Shown here: in pieces, positions 25,105-33,677 of the stretch
How positions within the stretch are numbered: the first letter of the stretch is position 1
How the letters are laid out: each line of letters starts with the position of its first letter
From: Lentzea californiensis
GTDB lineage: Bacteria > Actinomycetota > Actinomycetes > Mycobacteriales > Pseudonocardiaceae
NCBI RefSeq assembly: GCF_024648825.1
Contig: NZ_JANBBE010000005.1
Coordinates: 248,001 to 312,000, forward strand
Direction: 5' to 3'
Length of the DNA: 64,000 nucleotides
The notes under the pieces: generated by a model
What the model saw: the letters and a program-made list of their open reading frames with translations, nothing else
Database searches by the model: none
Told to the model about the DNA's origin: nothing
Program-made: the position numbers and the translations under genes

Positions 25105-26045
25105 CGCTCGTCGCCGAGAGGCCGGTGCAGGAGACTGCGCCGGCCCCGCCGAAGCGCCGCAAACGGCCCGTCCTGCCGTACCTCCTGATCGCGCCCACCC
25201 TGCTCACCACCGCGTACCTGCTGCTGTACCCGCTGGTCCGCAATGTGATCATCTCGCTGCAGGAGTTCGGGCTGCCGCAGCTCGTGCGCGGCGACGCGAA
25301 GTTCGTCGGTCTCGCGAACTACGTGAAGGTGCTGTCCGACCCCGAGTTCTGGGCCGTGGTCAGGCGGACGCTGTGGTTCACCGCGATCAACGTCGTGCTG
25401 ATCATGGTGCTGTCCACGCTGGTCGCGCTGCTGCTCGTCCGCCTCGGCAAGGGGCTCAGGTTCCTCGTGATGGGCGGGCTCGTGCTCACCTGGGCGACGC
25501 CGATCATCGCGGCGACCACGGTGTTCCAGTGGCTCTTCCAGTCCCGGCTCGGTGTCGTGAACTGGGCGCTGGTGGCGATGGGCTTCGAGGAGTACCGCGA
25601 CTACACGTGGTTCGCGGACGGCGAGGCGACGTTCGGCATCCTCGTGACGCTGATCGTCTGGCAGTCCGTCCCGTTCGCCGCGCTGTCGCTGTACGCGGCG
25701 ATGATCACCGTGCCGCAGGAGCTGTACGAGGCCGCGCGCATGGACGGCGCCGGCGCGTGGCGGGTGTTCTCCACCATCACCTTCCCCATGTTGCGCGCCA
25801 TGTTCGGGCTGATCACGTGTCTGGAGGTGATCTGGGTCGTCAAGGCGTTCGTGCAGATCTGGGTGATCAGCCAGGGCGGTCCCGGCCAGGCCACGACGAC
25901 GCTGCCGGTCTACGCCTTCCAGGTCGCGCAGTCGTTGCAGCGCTACGACCTCGGCGCGGCCGTGTCGATGCTCATGGTGGTGCTGCTCGTGCTCGCACTG
26001 CTGGCGTACTTCCGCCAGCTCTACCGGCAGGAGCGGGAAGCATGA
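25101..26045 (+). CDS. Sugar ABC transporter permease (DasB-like)
   Basis: A 314-residue membrane protein with six transmembrane helices and the binding-protein-dependent permease EAA loop (EAARMDGAGAWRVFSTITFPM, near residue 212), which contacts the ATPase. It starts with the typical lysine/arginine-rich cytoplasmic segment RRKRPVLPYLLIAP. It overlaps both neighbours by 4 bp, so it is translationally coupled. Together with the following permease it forms the channel for the chito-oligosaccharide importer. No ATPase gene is present in the operon; in Streptomyces the shared ATPase MsiK serves the Das system, and the same is likely here. Confidence 0.9.
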   Translation: MTLVAERPVQETAPAPPKRRKRPVLPYLLIAPTLLTTAYLLLYPLVRNVIISLQEFGLPQLVRGDAKFVGLANYVKVLSDPEFWAVVRRTLWFTAINVVLIMVLSTLVALLLVRLGKGLRFLVMGGLVLTWATPIIAATTVFQWLFQSRLGVVNWALVAMGFEEYRDYTWFADGEATFGILVTLIVWQSVPFAALSLYAAMITVPQELYEAARMDGAGAWRVFSTITFPMLRAMFGLITCLEVIWVVKAFVQIWVISQGGPGQATTTLPVYAFQVAQSLQRYDLGAAVSMLMVVLLVLALLAYFRQLYRQEREA

Positions 26046-26863
26046 TCGGCCGGATCTCGCGCACCACGGCGGCGCTCGTCGTGTTCGTGCTCTCGGTGTT
26101 CCCCGTCTACTGGATGGTGCTCACCGCGTTCAAGCCCACCAAGGACATCCAGAGCGCGACACCGACGTTCCTGCCCCTCCCGATCACGTTCGACCACTTC
26201 GGCACGGCGATCGCCGCGAAGGGGTTCTTCTCGTTCTGGCGCAACAGCCTCCTGGTAGCGGGCGGGGCGGTGCTCCTGGCCCTGCTGGTCGCCCTGCTGG
26301 CGGCGTTCGCGATCGCGCGGCTGCAGTGGAAGGGCCGCAGGGCGTTCGTGCTGATGGTGTTCGTCGCGCAGATGACGCCGTGGGAGGCGCTGCTCATCCC
26401 GATCTACGTGATCGCCAGGGACACCGGCATGCTCGACACGCTCTGGATCCTCACGCTCGTCTACTTCATGATGACGCTGCCGTTCACCATCGTGACGCTG
26501 CGCGGGTTCCTCGCCGCCATTCCGGCCGACCTGGAGGAGGCGGCGCAGGTCGACGGCTGCACGCGCGGCCAGGCGTTCCGCAAGGTCGTGTTCCCGCTGC
26601 TCGCGCCCGGTCTGCTGGCGACCTCGCTGTTCGGGTTCATCACCGCGTGGAACGAGTTCGCCTTCGCCAACGTGCTGATCATCAAGGACCAGGACGACCG
26701 CACGCTGCCGGTCTGGCTGTCCTCGTTCAACAACACCTTCGGCACCGACTGGGGGGCCACCATGGCCGCGTCGACGTTGTTCATGCTGCCCGTGCTGCTG
26801 ATCTTCATCGTGTTGCAGGGCCGGGTCACCACCGGCATCGTCGGAGGGGCGGTGAAGGGGTGA
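26042..26863 (+). CDS. Sugar ABC transporter permease (DasC-like)
   Basis: A 273-residue permease with six transmembrane helices, the second half of the heterodimeric channel. The EAA loop reads EEAAQVDGCTRGQAFRKV near residue 162. VFPVYWMVLTAFKP near the N-terminus is typical of the MalG-like partner. ATG 26042 overlaps the previous stop. The next gene's GTG overlaps its own stop (GTGA). Confidence 0.9.
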   Translation: MIGRISRTTAALVVFVLSVFPVYWMVLTAFKPTKDIQSATPTFLPLPITFDHFGTAIAAKGFFSFWRNSLLVAGGAVLLALLVALLAAFAIARLQWKGRRAFVLMVFVAQMTPWEALLIPIYVIARDTGMLDTLWILTLVYFMMTLPFTIVTLRGFLAAIPADLEEAAQVDGCTRGQAFRKVVFPLLAPGLLATSLFGFITAWNEFAFANVLIIKDQDDRTLPVWLSSFNNTFGTDWGATMAASTLFMLPVLLIFIVLQGRVTTGIVGGAVKG

Positions 26864-28263
26864 TCGTTCCACTCCCGACCAGGATCGTGCGCCGCGGCAA
26901 GGGGTTCACGCTGGACGACGCCACGAGCGTGCGCGTCACACCCGGTGCCGAACCCGCGGCGAGACTCCTGCGCGCACTCCTCAGACCCGCGACCGGACTC
27001 CCGTTGCCGATCGCCGACCAGGGCCAGGTCTTCCTCGCCCTGGACGCCAAGCTCGTCGGACTCGGCGCGGAGGGCTACGCGCTCACGGTCACCGAGCACG
27101 GCGTCCTGCTGCGAGCGGGCACGCCCAACGGCCTGGCGCACGGCGTGCAGTCCATCCGGCAGCTCCTGCCGGCACAGGCACTCCGGTCGAGCAGGGTGTC
27201 CGAAGTGGAGTGGACGCTGCCCGGCGTCGACATCCGCGACCTGCCCAGGTTGCCGTGGCGCGGGTTCATGCTCGACTTGGCCAGGCACTTCCAGCCGGTG
27301 CACGTGGTTCGCAGGTTCATCGACCTGATGGCGTTCCACAAGCTCAACCTCCTGCACCTGCACCTGACCGACGACCAGGGCTGGCGGATGCCGGTGCCCG
27401 CGCACCCGCTGCTGACCTCGATCGGCGGCTGGCGCACCGAGACCAACGGCGACGGCGTCCCGCACGGCGGCACCTACACCCGCGCCGAGCTCGAGGGGCT
27501 GGTCGCGCACGCCGCCGAACGCGGCATCCGGATCATGCCGGAGATCGAGATGCCCGGCCACGCCCGCGCCGCACTCGCCGCCTATCCCGACCTCGGCATC
27601 GCACCGGAACCGCTGTCCGTGTGGACCCGGTGGGGCATCAGCGACGCGGCGTTCGGCATGCACGCGATCGGCTTCGTCCGGGAGGTGCTGGCCGAGGTGC
27701 TGGAGGTGTTCCCGGGCGAGCACGTCCACGTCGGCGGCGACGAATGCCTGCTGCCGGAGGACGTGCACGGCCAGTTCCTCCGCCAGGCGAGCAGGTACCT
27801 GCTCGACCGGGGCCGCGTCCCGGCCGCGTGGGAACCGACCGGGGACCCCCGATCCCTCCTCATGCCGTGGAAGGACGAGACCCAGGCCGTCAAGGCACTG
27901 GACCAGGGCCAGCCCGTCGTGATGGCCCCGCACACCTCGACCTACCTCGACTACCCGCGGTCGGACGGCCCGCACGAACCGCCCGGCCAGCCCGGGTTCG
28001 TCGTGACGGACCGCGACGTCTACCACGTGCCGCTGCCCGACGGCGTGCTCGGCGCCCAGTGCCAGCTGTGGACCGAGCACGTCCGTTCCCGTGACCACCT
28101 GGAATACCTGGCATTTCCCCGTCTTGCCGCGCTGGCCGACACCCTCTGGTCCCAGCGCCCCGAGTGGGAGGGCTTCACCACCCGGATGCGCCTCCACTCG
28201 TCCAGGCTCGCCGCCCTGTCCGTCCCTGCCGAAATGAGGAGAGAACGTTGCGAGCACTCCTAG
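26860..28263 (+). CDS. Beta-N-acetylhexosaminidase (GH20)
   Basis: A 467-residue glycoside hydrolase. A small N-terminal alpha/beta domain (to about 120) precedes the GH20 barrel with L-H-L-H-L-T-D-D-Q-G-W-R near 165 and the catalytic Asp-Glu pair D294-E295 in HVGGDEC. It removes terminal N-acetylglucosamine from chito-oligosaccharides by substrate-assisted catalysis. No signal peptide is seen, so it probably acts in the cytoplasm on imported chitobiose. GTG start, overlapping the DasC-like gene. It places hydrolysis directly behind uptake. Confidence 0.9.
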   Translation: MIVPLPTRIVRRGKGFTLDDATSVRVTPGAEPAARLLRALLRPATGLPLPIADQGQVFLALDAKLVGLGAEGYALTVTEHGVLLRAGTPNGLAHGVQSIRQLLPAQALRSSRVSEVEWTLPGVDIRDLPRLPWRGFMLDLARHFQPVHVVRRFIDLMAFHKLNLLHLHLTDDQGWRMPVPAHPLLTSIGGWRTETNGDGVPHGGTYTRAELEGLVAHAAERGIRIMPEIEMPGHARAALAAYPDLGIAPEPLSVWTRWGISDAAFGMHAIGFVREVLAEVLEVFPGEHVHVGGDECLLPEDVHGQFLRQASRYLLDRGRVPAAWEPTGDPRSLLMPWKDETQAVKALDQGQPVVMAPHTSTYLDYPRSDGPHEPPGQPGFVVTDRDVYHVPLPDGVLGAQCQLWTEHVRSRDHLEYLAFPRLAALADTLWSQRPEWEGFTTRMRLHSSRLAALSVPAEMRRERCEHS

Positions 28264-29612
28264 CCGCGTCCTGCGCGGCGCTGGCGGTGGCCGCGCTGGC
28301 CGTCGCACCGAACGCGTTCGCCGCCGACGCGATCACCGCCCAGTACCGGACCAGCGCGTCCGGTGCGACGACCGACCAGGCCGAACCGTGGTTCAAGCTG
28401 GTCAACTCGGGCAGCACGAGCGTGCCGCTGTCCGACCTGAAGATCCGCTACTACTTCAAGAGCGACACCCCCGACGTCGGCTACCGGTTCGCCTGCTCGT
28501 GGGCCGTGCGCGGCTGCGGCAACGTGACCGGCCAGTTCGGCACCCTGACCGGCGGCCCGGCCGACCGCTACCTGGAGGTCGGTTTCACCTCCGGTGCGGG
28601 CACGCTGAACGCCGGCGGCGACTCCGGTGACCTGCAACTCCGCTTCTACCGCACCAACTGGGGCCCCATCACGCAGACCGACGACTACTCGTTCCGCAAC
28701 CAGAGCTCCTACTCGGCGTGGAACAACGTCACGGTCCACCGCGGCAGCACGCTGCTGTGGGGCACCCCGCCCGGTGGCAGCCCGCCCACCACCACGACGA
28801 CCACGACGGCGCCTAACCCCAACGGCCCCAAGCTGTTCGACGACTTCGCCTACAACAACTCGAGCGACTCGCGGATCGGCCAGCGCGGCTGGACCGTCCG
28901 CTCGGGCGGTGGCGGTCCCGGTGTGCCGGGCGCGACCTGGGACCCGTCGCGCATCACGTTCCCGACCGTCGACGGCCAGAAGGTCATGCGGCTCGACTCG
29001 TGGAACAACGGCTCCGCCGCAAGGCAGACCGAGCTGTACCACCAGCGCAAGTTCTTCGAGGGCACCTACGCCTCCAGGGTGAAGTTCAGCGACGCGCCGG
29101 TCTTCGGCCCGGACGGCGACCACGTCGTGCAGACGTTCTTCACCATCACCCCGCTCGACGCTCCGATGGCGCCGAACTACGGCGAGATCGACTTCGAGTA
29201 CCTGCCCAACGGCGGCTGGGGTGAGTCGGCCAACGTGATGTACGAGACCACCTGGGAGACCTACCAGAACGAACCGTGGCTCGCCGACAACATCCACAAC
29301 GTACAGCGGCAGAGCTACAACGGCTGGCACGACCTCGTCTTCCAGGTCGCGAACGGCCGGGTGAAGTACTACATCGACGGCAACCTGGTCGCCGACCACG
29401 GCGACAAGTACTACCCGGAGACGCCGATGTCGATCAACTTCAACCTGTGGTTCATCTCGGGCGGCCTGCAGGGCGGCAGTGCCGAGCGGGCCTACCAGCA
29501 GGAGGTCGACTACGTGTACTTCGCCAAGGACCAGGTGCTGAGCCCGGCCCAGGTGAAGACCGCGGTGCAGGACTACCGCAACGCGGGCGTCACGCACACC
29601 GACAACGTCTGA
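28248..29612 (+). CDS. Secreted CBM3 - GH16 glycoside hydrolase
   Basis: A 454-residue secreted enzyme. A signal peptide ends at about residue 26 (N-A-F-A-A-D). A carbohydrate-binding module of family 3 (about 28-170, ending AWNNVTVHRGSTLLWGTPP) is followed by a Thr-rich linker and a GH16-like jelly-roll domain (about 195-440) with the catalytic pair in E313-I-D315-F-E317. CBM3 usually binds cellulose or chitin, and GH16 enzymes cut beta-1,3/1,4-glucans, agar or carrageenan-like polymers; the true substrate is unclear. The start is TTG 28248 with GAGGAGAG upstream, overlapping the hexosaminidase end by 16 bp. Confidence 0.8.
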   Translation: MRALLAASCAALAVAALAVAPNAFAADAITAQYRTSASGATTDQAEPWFKLVNSGSTSVPLSDLKIRYYFKSDTPDVGYRFACSWAVRGCGNVTGQFGTLTGGPADRYLEVGFTSGAGTLNAGGDSGDLQLRFYRTNWGPITQTDDYSFRNQSSYSAWNNVTVHRGSTLLWGTPPGGSPPTTTTTTTAPNPNGPKLFDDFAYNNSSDSRIGQRGWTVRSGGGGPGVPGATWDPSRITFPTVDGQKVMRLDSWNNGSAARQTELYHQRKFFEGTYASRVKFSDAPVFGPDGDHVVQTFFTITPLDAPMAPNYGEIDFEYLPNGGWGESANVMYETTWETYQNEPWLADNIHNVQRQSYNGWHDLVFQVANGRVKYYIDGNLVADHGDKYYPETPMSINFNLWFISGGLQGGSAERAYQQEVDYVYFAKDQVLSPAQVKTAVQDYRNAGVTHTDNV

Positions 29613-29617
29613 CCCAC

Positions 29618-29653
29618 CGGCGGGTCCCGTGCGCACCTGCCCGGGGCCCGCCG
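29618..29653 (+). terminator. Terminator hairpin after the GH16 gene
   Basis: CGGCGGGTCCCG (29618-29629) pairs with CGGGGCCCGCCG (29642-29653), a 12-bp stem with one wobble pair and a 12-nt loop, starting 5 bp past the stop codon. It marks the end of the das-like operon. Confidence 0.75.
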
Positions 29654-29843
29654 CTGTCCAGGACACCTGACAACTATTTTTCGCGGCTGGCCGCACCTGA
29701 CGTCACCCTGCCCAGGCAACTTCGCCCTGCCCACGACGACAACGCGCGACTGAGCCTGGGTTTGACGAGGGCCGCGACCGGCCGATCCGGAGGGGGATCG
29801 CCGGTACCTGGGGGTGCCGGCGCTGGGGAAAGGGGCGGCTCTC

Positions 29844-30023
29844 GTGTCGCGAGGCGGGGAACAGGCGCTGATCGTGGTCGGTCTGATCGTGCTCGGGTTG
29901 GTGGTGGGTGCCACCACGGCCTCGCTCGGGATCGAAAAGCCGTGGACCTACGTGGTCATGGCGGTTGTCACGATCATCGTGGTGCCACCGGTGATCAGGT
30001 ACCGGTTGCGGAACCGCAGCTGA
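29844..30023 (+). CDS. Small membrane protein, unknown
   Basis: A 59-residue protein with two predicted transmembrane helices (about 8-29 and 36-52), an Arg-rich C-terminal end, and no recognised family. GTG 29844 follows AAAGGGGCGG. Third codon positions are GC-rich. It is convergent with kstR and ends in a shared hairpin. It could be a real small membrane protein; no function can be suggested. Confidence 0.55.
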   Translation: MSRGGEQALIVVGLIVLGLVVGATTASLGIEKPWTYVVMAVVTIIVVPPVIRYRLRNRS

Positions 30024-30076
30024 CCGTCTCGCCGGGCTTCCCGGTCGCGGACACCGTCTTCATAGGACAGACGGTC
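30022..30076. terminator. Bidirectional terminator between the small membrane gene and kstR
   Basis: GACCGTCT (30022-30029) pairs with AGACGGTC (30069-30076), and CCGGG-CTT-CCCGG (30032-30044) forms an inner hairpin. It lies exactly between the two convergent stop codons. Confidence 0.6.
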
Positions 30077-30078
30077 GC

Positions 30079-30687
30079 TCACTTCAGCAGCAGGCGGACC
30101 GTGAGCTCGAGGCGGTTCGCGACGTCCGTGGCTGTGGCGCGGCGCGTGACCCAGGCGACCAGGTTCGACAGCCACACGTCGCCGATCACGCGGGCGATGG
30201 CCTTCTGCTCCTCGGTCGGCGCGTCGTCGCTCATCGCCTTGGTGAACATGCTCTCCATGAGCAGCGAGACCCGGTCGATCTCGGCGCCCGCGGAGGCGTC
30301 GGCGAAGGTGAACGCGCGCGTCATCGCCTCGGTGAGGTGCGGGTTGCGCTGCAGGCCCCTGGTGATGCGGCCGAGCACGAACAGCACGCGCTCGTACGGC
30401 GAATCGCCGGGAACGGTGGTGCGGTCCATCTTCTCCTGGGCGCGCTCGAGCTCCACCGCGAGGCTCGACACGAGCAGGTGGACCTTCGAGGGGAAGTAGC
30501 GGTACAACGTGCCCAGCGCGACGTCCGCCCGGTCGGCCACCGCGCGCATCTGGACGGCGTCGAACCCGCCCTTGGACGCCAGCGCGATGGTCGCGTCGAC
30601 GATCCGCTTGCGACGCTCGCGCTGGGCCGCCGAGCTGAGCTCGTCGCCCGCCATGAGCGCGTCCGTGCGCGACTTCGAAGGTGACAC
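30079..30687 (-). CDS. kstR: KstR: TetR-family repressor of cholesterol catabolism
   Basis: A 202-residue regulator. The helix-turn-helix region (AQRERRKRIVDATIALASKG, VQMRAVADRADVALGTLYRYF) and the C-terminal DVWLSNLVAWVTRRATATDV are close to mycobacterial KstR. It represses sterol genes until a 3-oxo-steroid acyl-CoA binds. GTG 30687 is chosen because AGGAGG lies about 9 nt upstream; an internal ATG at 30654 aligns with the shorter mycobacterial N-terminus. Two KstR boxes lie in its divergent promoter with fadE34, so it is autoregulated. The kstR-fadE34 divergence is the same as in Mycobacterium tuberculosis. Confidence 0.93.
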   Translation of the reverse strand: MSPSKSRTDALMAGDELSSAAQRERRKRIVDATIALASKGGFDAVQMRAVADRADVALGTLYRYFPSKVHLLVSSLAVELERAQEKMDRTTVPGDSPYERVLFVLGRITRGLQRNPHLTEAMTRAFTFADASAGAEIDRVSLLMESMFTKAMSDDAPTEEQKAIARVIGDVWLSNLVAWVTRRATATDVANRLELTVRLLLK

Positions 30688-30701
30688 GGAGATGATCCTC
30701 C

Positions 30702-30715
30702 TGGAACGTGTTGCA
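30702..30715. promoter_or_regulatory. KstR operator 1
   Basis: TGGAACGTGTTGCA fits the KstR motif TnnAACnnGTTnnA. It lies 15 bp upstream of the kstR start and would block kstR itself. Confidence 0.7.
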
Positions 30716-30769
30716 GCTGCGTTCGCATCATACTCGATCGGTTTGGCGGCCATGATCTGTTGCCGGAAA

Positions 30770-30783
30770 TAGAACACGTTCTA
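30770..30783. promoter_or_regulatory. KstR operator 2 (perfect palindrome)
   Basis: TAGAACACGTTCTA is a perfect 14-bp palindrome and a full match to TnnAACnnGTTnnA, flanked by one further symmetric base pair on each side. It lies 30 bp upstream of the fadE34 ATG. Confidence 0.9.
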
Positions 30784-30813
30784 TAAACTTCTTCACGTAC
30801 TGGAGGAGGCCGC

Positions 30814-32715
30814 ATGCCGATCGCCACGACCGGGGAACAACGCGCCCTGCGCGACAGCGTGGACGCCGCCAAGGGTGAGTGGGCGGATCTCGTCGAGGTC
30901 GGGTTCTTCGAGGTGACGCGGGAGGGCGGCACGGTCGCCGATCTCGCGGTGATGCTGGAGCGGGCGGCCGAGAACCTGGTGCCGGGGCCGTTGCTGCCCA
31001 CGGCGCTGGTGTCGGTGCTGTTCCCGGACTTCGAGGGGGTCGCCGGGTTCGGGTTCTCGTCCCACCACGTGGTCGGTGCCGCCGAAGCGACGCACCTGTT
31101 GCTCAAAACGGACAACTGGATGCTCGTGCCCGCAGCCCAGGTGAGCGTCACCCCGCTGGAAGCCGTGGACCACTCACGTTCGCTCGGGTCGGTGGTGGTC
31201 GGTGAGCCGGGTGAGGCGGTGGCCGACCCGACCGATCTCGCGGTGACGCTGATGGCCGCCGAGGCGAGCGGAGTCGCCGCGTGGTGCCTGAACACCGCTG
31301 TGGAGTACGCGAAGCAGCGTCAGCAGTTCGGGCGTGTCATCGGGTCGTTCCAGGCCGTGAAGCACCTCTGCGTGGAGATGCTGTGCCGCGCGGAGCAGGC
31401 GTCGTCGGTCGCCTGGGACGCCGCCCGGTCGGTCGGTGACGACGAGCACCCGCTGGCGGCCGCGGTGGCGGGTGCCGTCGCGTTCGACGCGGCGGTCCGC
31501 AACGCCAAGGACTGCATCCAGGTGCTGGGCGGCATCGGGTTCACCTGGGAGCACGACGCGCACCGCTACCTGCGCCGGGCCTTGGCGCTGCAGCAGCTCG
31601 CGGGCGGTGCCGCGCGGTGGCGCCGGCGTGTCGCGGAACTGGCGCTGGCCGGGGCACGGCGGTCGCTCGCCGTCCAGGTCGAGTCCGATCCGGACGTGCG
31701 CGGGTTCGCGGAGGAGATCGCCGGACTGGACCCCGCCGCTCAACGGGAACGGCTGGCGAGCAGCGGGTTCCTGGTGCCGCACTGGCCGAGGCCGTACGGG
31801 CAGGACGCCGGCCAGGCACGGCAGCTGGTGATCGACAGCGAGTTCGCCCGCGCCGGGGTGCGCAGGCCGGACCTGGTCATCGGCGGCTGGGCGGGGCCGA
31901 CGATCCTCCGCCACGGAACGCCCGAGCAGCAGGAACGGTTCGTGCCACCCACACTGAGCGGCGAGCTGACCTGGTGCCAGCTGTTCAGCGAACCCGAGGC
32001 CGGCTCGGACCTGGCGTCGTTGCGCACCAAGGCTCTCAAGACCGACGGCGGCTGGAAGCTCACCGGGCAGAAGGTCTGGACGTCGCTCGCGCACCAGGCC
32101 GACTGGGCGATCTGCCTGGCCCGCACGGATTCGAGCGTGCCGAAGCACAAGGGCATCACGTACTTCCTGGTCGACATGCGGTCTGAGGGCATCGACGTCC
32201 GGCCGTTGCGGGAGATCACCGGCGACGCGCGGTTCAACGAGGTCTTCCTCGACGACGTGTTCGTGCCGGACGACTGCGTGGTCGGCGCGGTGAACGACGG
32301 CTGGCGGCTCGCCCGCACGACCCTCGCGAACGAACGCGTCGCGATGGGGTCGTCGCTCGGTGAGCCTCTCGAACGGGCTATCGAGTCCCCGGCCGCTCCT
32401 GACCACGCGGAACGGCTGGGAGCGTTGGTGGCGCAGGGACTCGCGGTGTCGGTGCTGGACCTGCGGGCGAGCCTGCGGGTGTTGAGCGGGCAGGGGCCGG
32501 GCGCGGAGTCCAGCGTGCGCAAGCTCGCCGGGGTGCGGCAGCGGCAGGACGTCGCCGAGTTCGCGGTCGACCTGCTCGGCCCGGACGCCGCCGTGGACAG
32601 CGAGTTGATCCATGAGTTCCTGCTGACCCGGTGCCTGAGCATCGCGGGCGGGACGACGCAAGTGCTGATGAACCTGGCTGGTGAACGCATTCTCGGTCTA
32701 CCGAGGGAGCTTTGA
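30814..32715 (+). CDS. fadE34: Fused acyl-CoA dehydrogenase FadE34/ChsE3-like
   Basis: A 633-residue protein made of two acyl-CoA dehydrogenase halves. The first (to about 290) is degenerate at its N-terminus; the second (about 295-633) is complete, with the FAD/substrate segments WCQLFSEPEAGSDLASLRT and KVWTSLAHQADW and the ending AGERILGLPREL. FadE34 of M. tuberculosis (about 711 residues) has the same fused layout and dehydrogenates C5 side-chain steroid-CoA esters. This one is about 80 residues shorter, all missing from the first half. ATG follows GGAGGAGG. It opens a six-gene operon; the next ATG overlaps its stop. Confidence 0.88.
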   Translation: MPIATTGEQRALRDSVDAAKGEWADLVEVGFFEVTREGGTVADLAVMLERAAENLVPGPLLPTALVSVLFPDFEGVAGFGFSSHHVVGAAEATHLLLKTDNWMLVPAAQVSVTPLEAVDHSRSLGSVVVGEPGEAVADPTDLAVTLMAAEASGVAAWCLNTAVEYAKQRQQFGRVIGSFQAVKHLCVEMLCRAEQASSVAWDAARSVGDDEHPLAAAVAGAVAFDAAVRNAKDCIQVLGGIGFTWEHDAHRYLRRALALQQLAGGAARWRRRVAELALAGARRSLAVQVESDPDVRGFAEEIAGLDPAAQRERLASSGFLVPHWPRPYGQDAGQARQLVIDSEFARAGVRRPDLVIGGWAGPTILRHGTPEQQERFVPPTLSGELTWCQLFSEPEAGSDLASLRTKALKTDGGWKLTGQKVWTSLAHQADWAICLARTDSSVPKHKGITYFLVDMRSEGIDVRPLREITGDARFNEVFLDDVFVPDDCVVGAVNDGWRLARTTLANERVAMGSSLGEPLERAIESPAAPDHAERLGALVAQGLAVSVLDLRASLRVLSGQGPGAESSVRKLAGVRQRQDVAEFAVDLLGPDAAVDSELIHEFLLTRCLSIAGGTTQVLMNLAGERILGLPREL

Positions 32716-33677
32716 TGGACTTCGAGCTCGACGAGACCCAGCGGGAGATCGCCGCACTGGCGGCCGACGTGCTGGGCAGGGAGAGCGCCACCCCCTGGAA
32801 GGCGCTGGGGGAGGCGGGACTGCTGGCTCTGGCCGTTCCGGAACGGCTCGGTGGTGACGGGTTCGGCGTGCTGGAGACGGCCGTGCTGCTCACCGAGGTC
32901 GGCCGCCGGGCGGTCGACGTGCCGGCACTGGCCACGCTCGCACTGGGCGTGCTGCCGATCGTGCGGTACGGAACGCCGGCGCAGCAGGATGCGTTGCTGC
33001 CGCTGGTGACCGAACAGCACGGCGTGCTGACGGCGGCACTGAGCGAGCCGTCGCGACCCCTTCCGGCAGCACCCGCCACCACAGCAGGTCCGGACGGCAT
33101 CTTCGGCGTCAAGATCAACGTGCCGTACGCGGCCGAGGCTTCCAGGATCCTGGTCAGCACGGACAACGGCGTCTTCGTCGTCGATCCAGCACAACCCGGC
33201 GTGTCCACATCGGACGCAACCGTGCGTCTCGACGGCGCCCGCGGTGAGCTGCTGGAGGGAGCGGCAGACGGCATCCGCCGGTTCGCGCTGGCCGGAGCCT
33301 GCGCGGTGGCGGACGGCGTCCTGGCCGGTGCCCTCGACCTCACGGTGAAGCACGTCGGCACCCGCCACCAGTTCGGCAAGCCACTGGCCACCTTCCAAGC
33401 CGCCGCGTTGCTGGTCGCGGACGTCTACATCGCCTCGCGCACCCTGCACCTCGCCGCGCTGACCGCCGCGTGGAGCCTCGACGACCACGACCTCGACACG
33501 GCTGCCTACTGGCTCGCGGCGGAAACCCTGCCCGCCGTGCACACCTGCCACCACCTGCACGGCGGTCTCGGGCTCGACATCACCTACCCGATGCACCGCT
33601 ACTACGGCATGGCCAAGGAGCTGACGCGGTTCGTCGGCGGAGTGGAGCACCGCTTGGGAGCCATCGATGTTCATTGA
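32715..33677 (+). CDS. fadE28: Acyl-CoA dehydrogenase, FadE28/ChsE1-like
   Basis: A 320-residue acyl-CoA dehydrogenase-type protein of the short class that lacks the catalytic base and works only as one half of an alpha2-beta2 complex. Typical parts are the C-terminal KHVGTRHQFGKPLATFQAAA and HTCHHLHGGLGLDITYPMHR. In M. tuberculosis ChsE1 pairs with ChsE2 to dehydrogenate the C3 side chain of 3-oxo-pregnene-20-carboxyl-CoA. The adjacent gene is the ChsE2 partner (11-bp overlap), which supports the pairing. Confidence 0.88.
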   Translation: MDFELDETQREIAALAADVLGRESATPWKALGEAGLLALAVPERLGGDGFGVLETAVLLTEVGRRAVDVPALATLALGVLPIVRYGTPAQQDALLPLVTEQHGVLTAALSEPSRPLPAAPATTAGPDGIFGVKINVPYAAEASRILVSTDNGVFVVDPAQPGVSTSDATVRLDGARGELLEGAADGIRRFALAGACAVADGVLAGALDLTVKHVGTRHQFGKPLATFQAAALLVADVYIASRTLHLAALTAAWSLDDHDLDTAAYWLAAETLPAVHTCHHLHGGLGLDITYPMHRYYGMAKELTRFVGGVEHRLGAIDVH

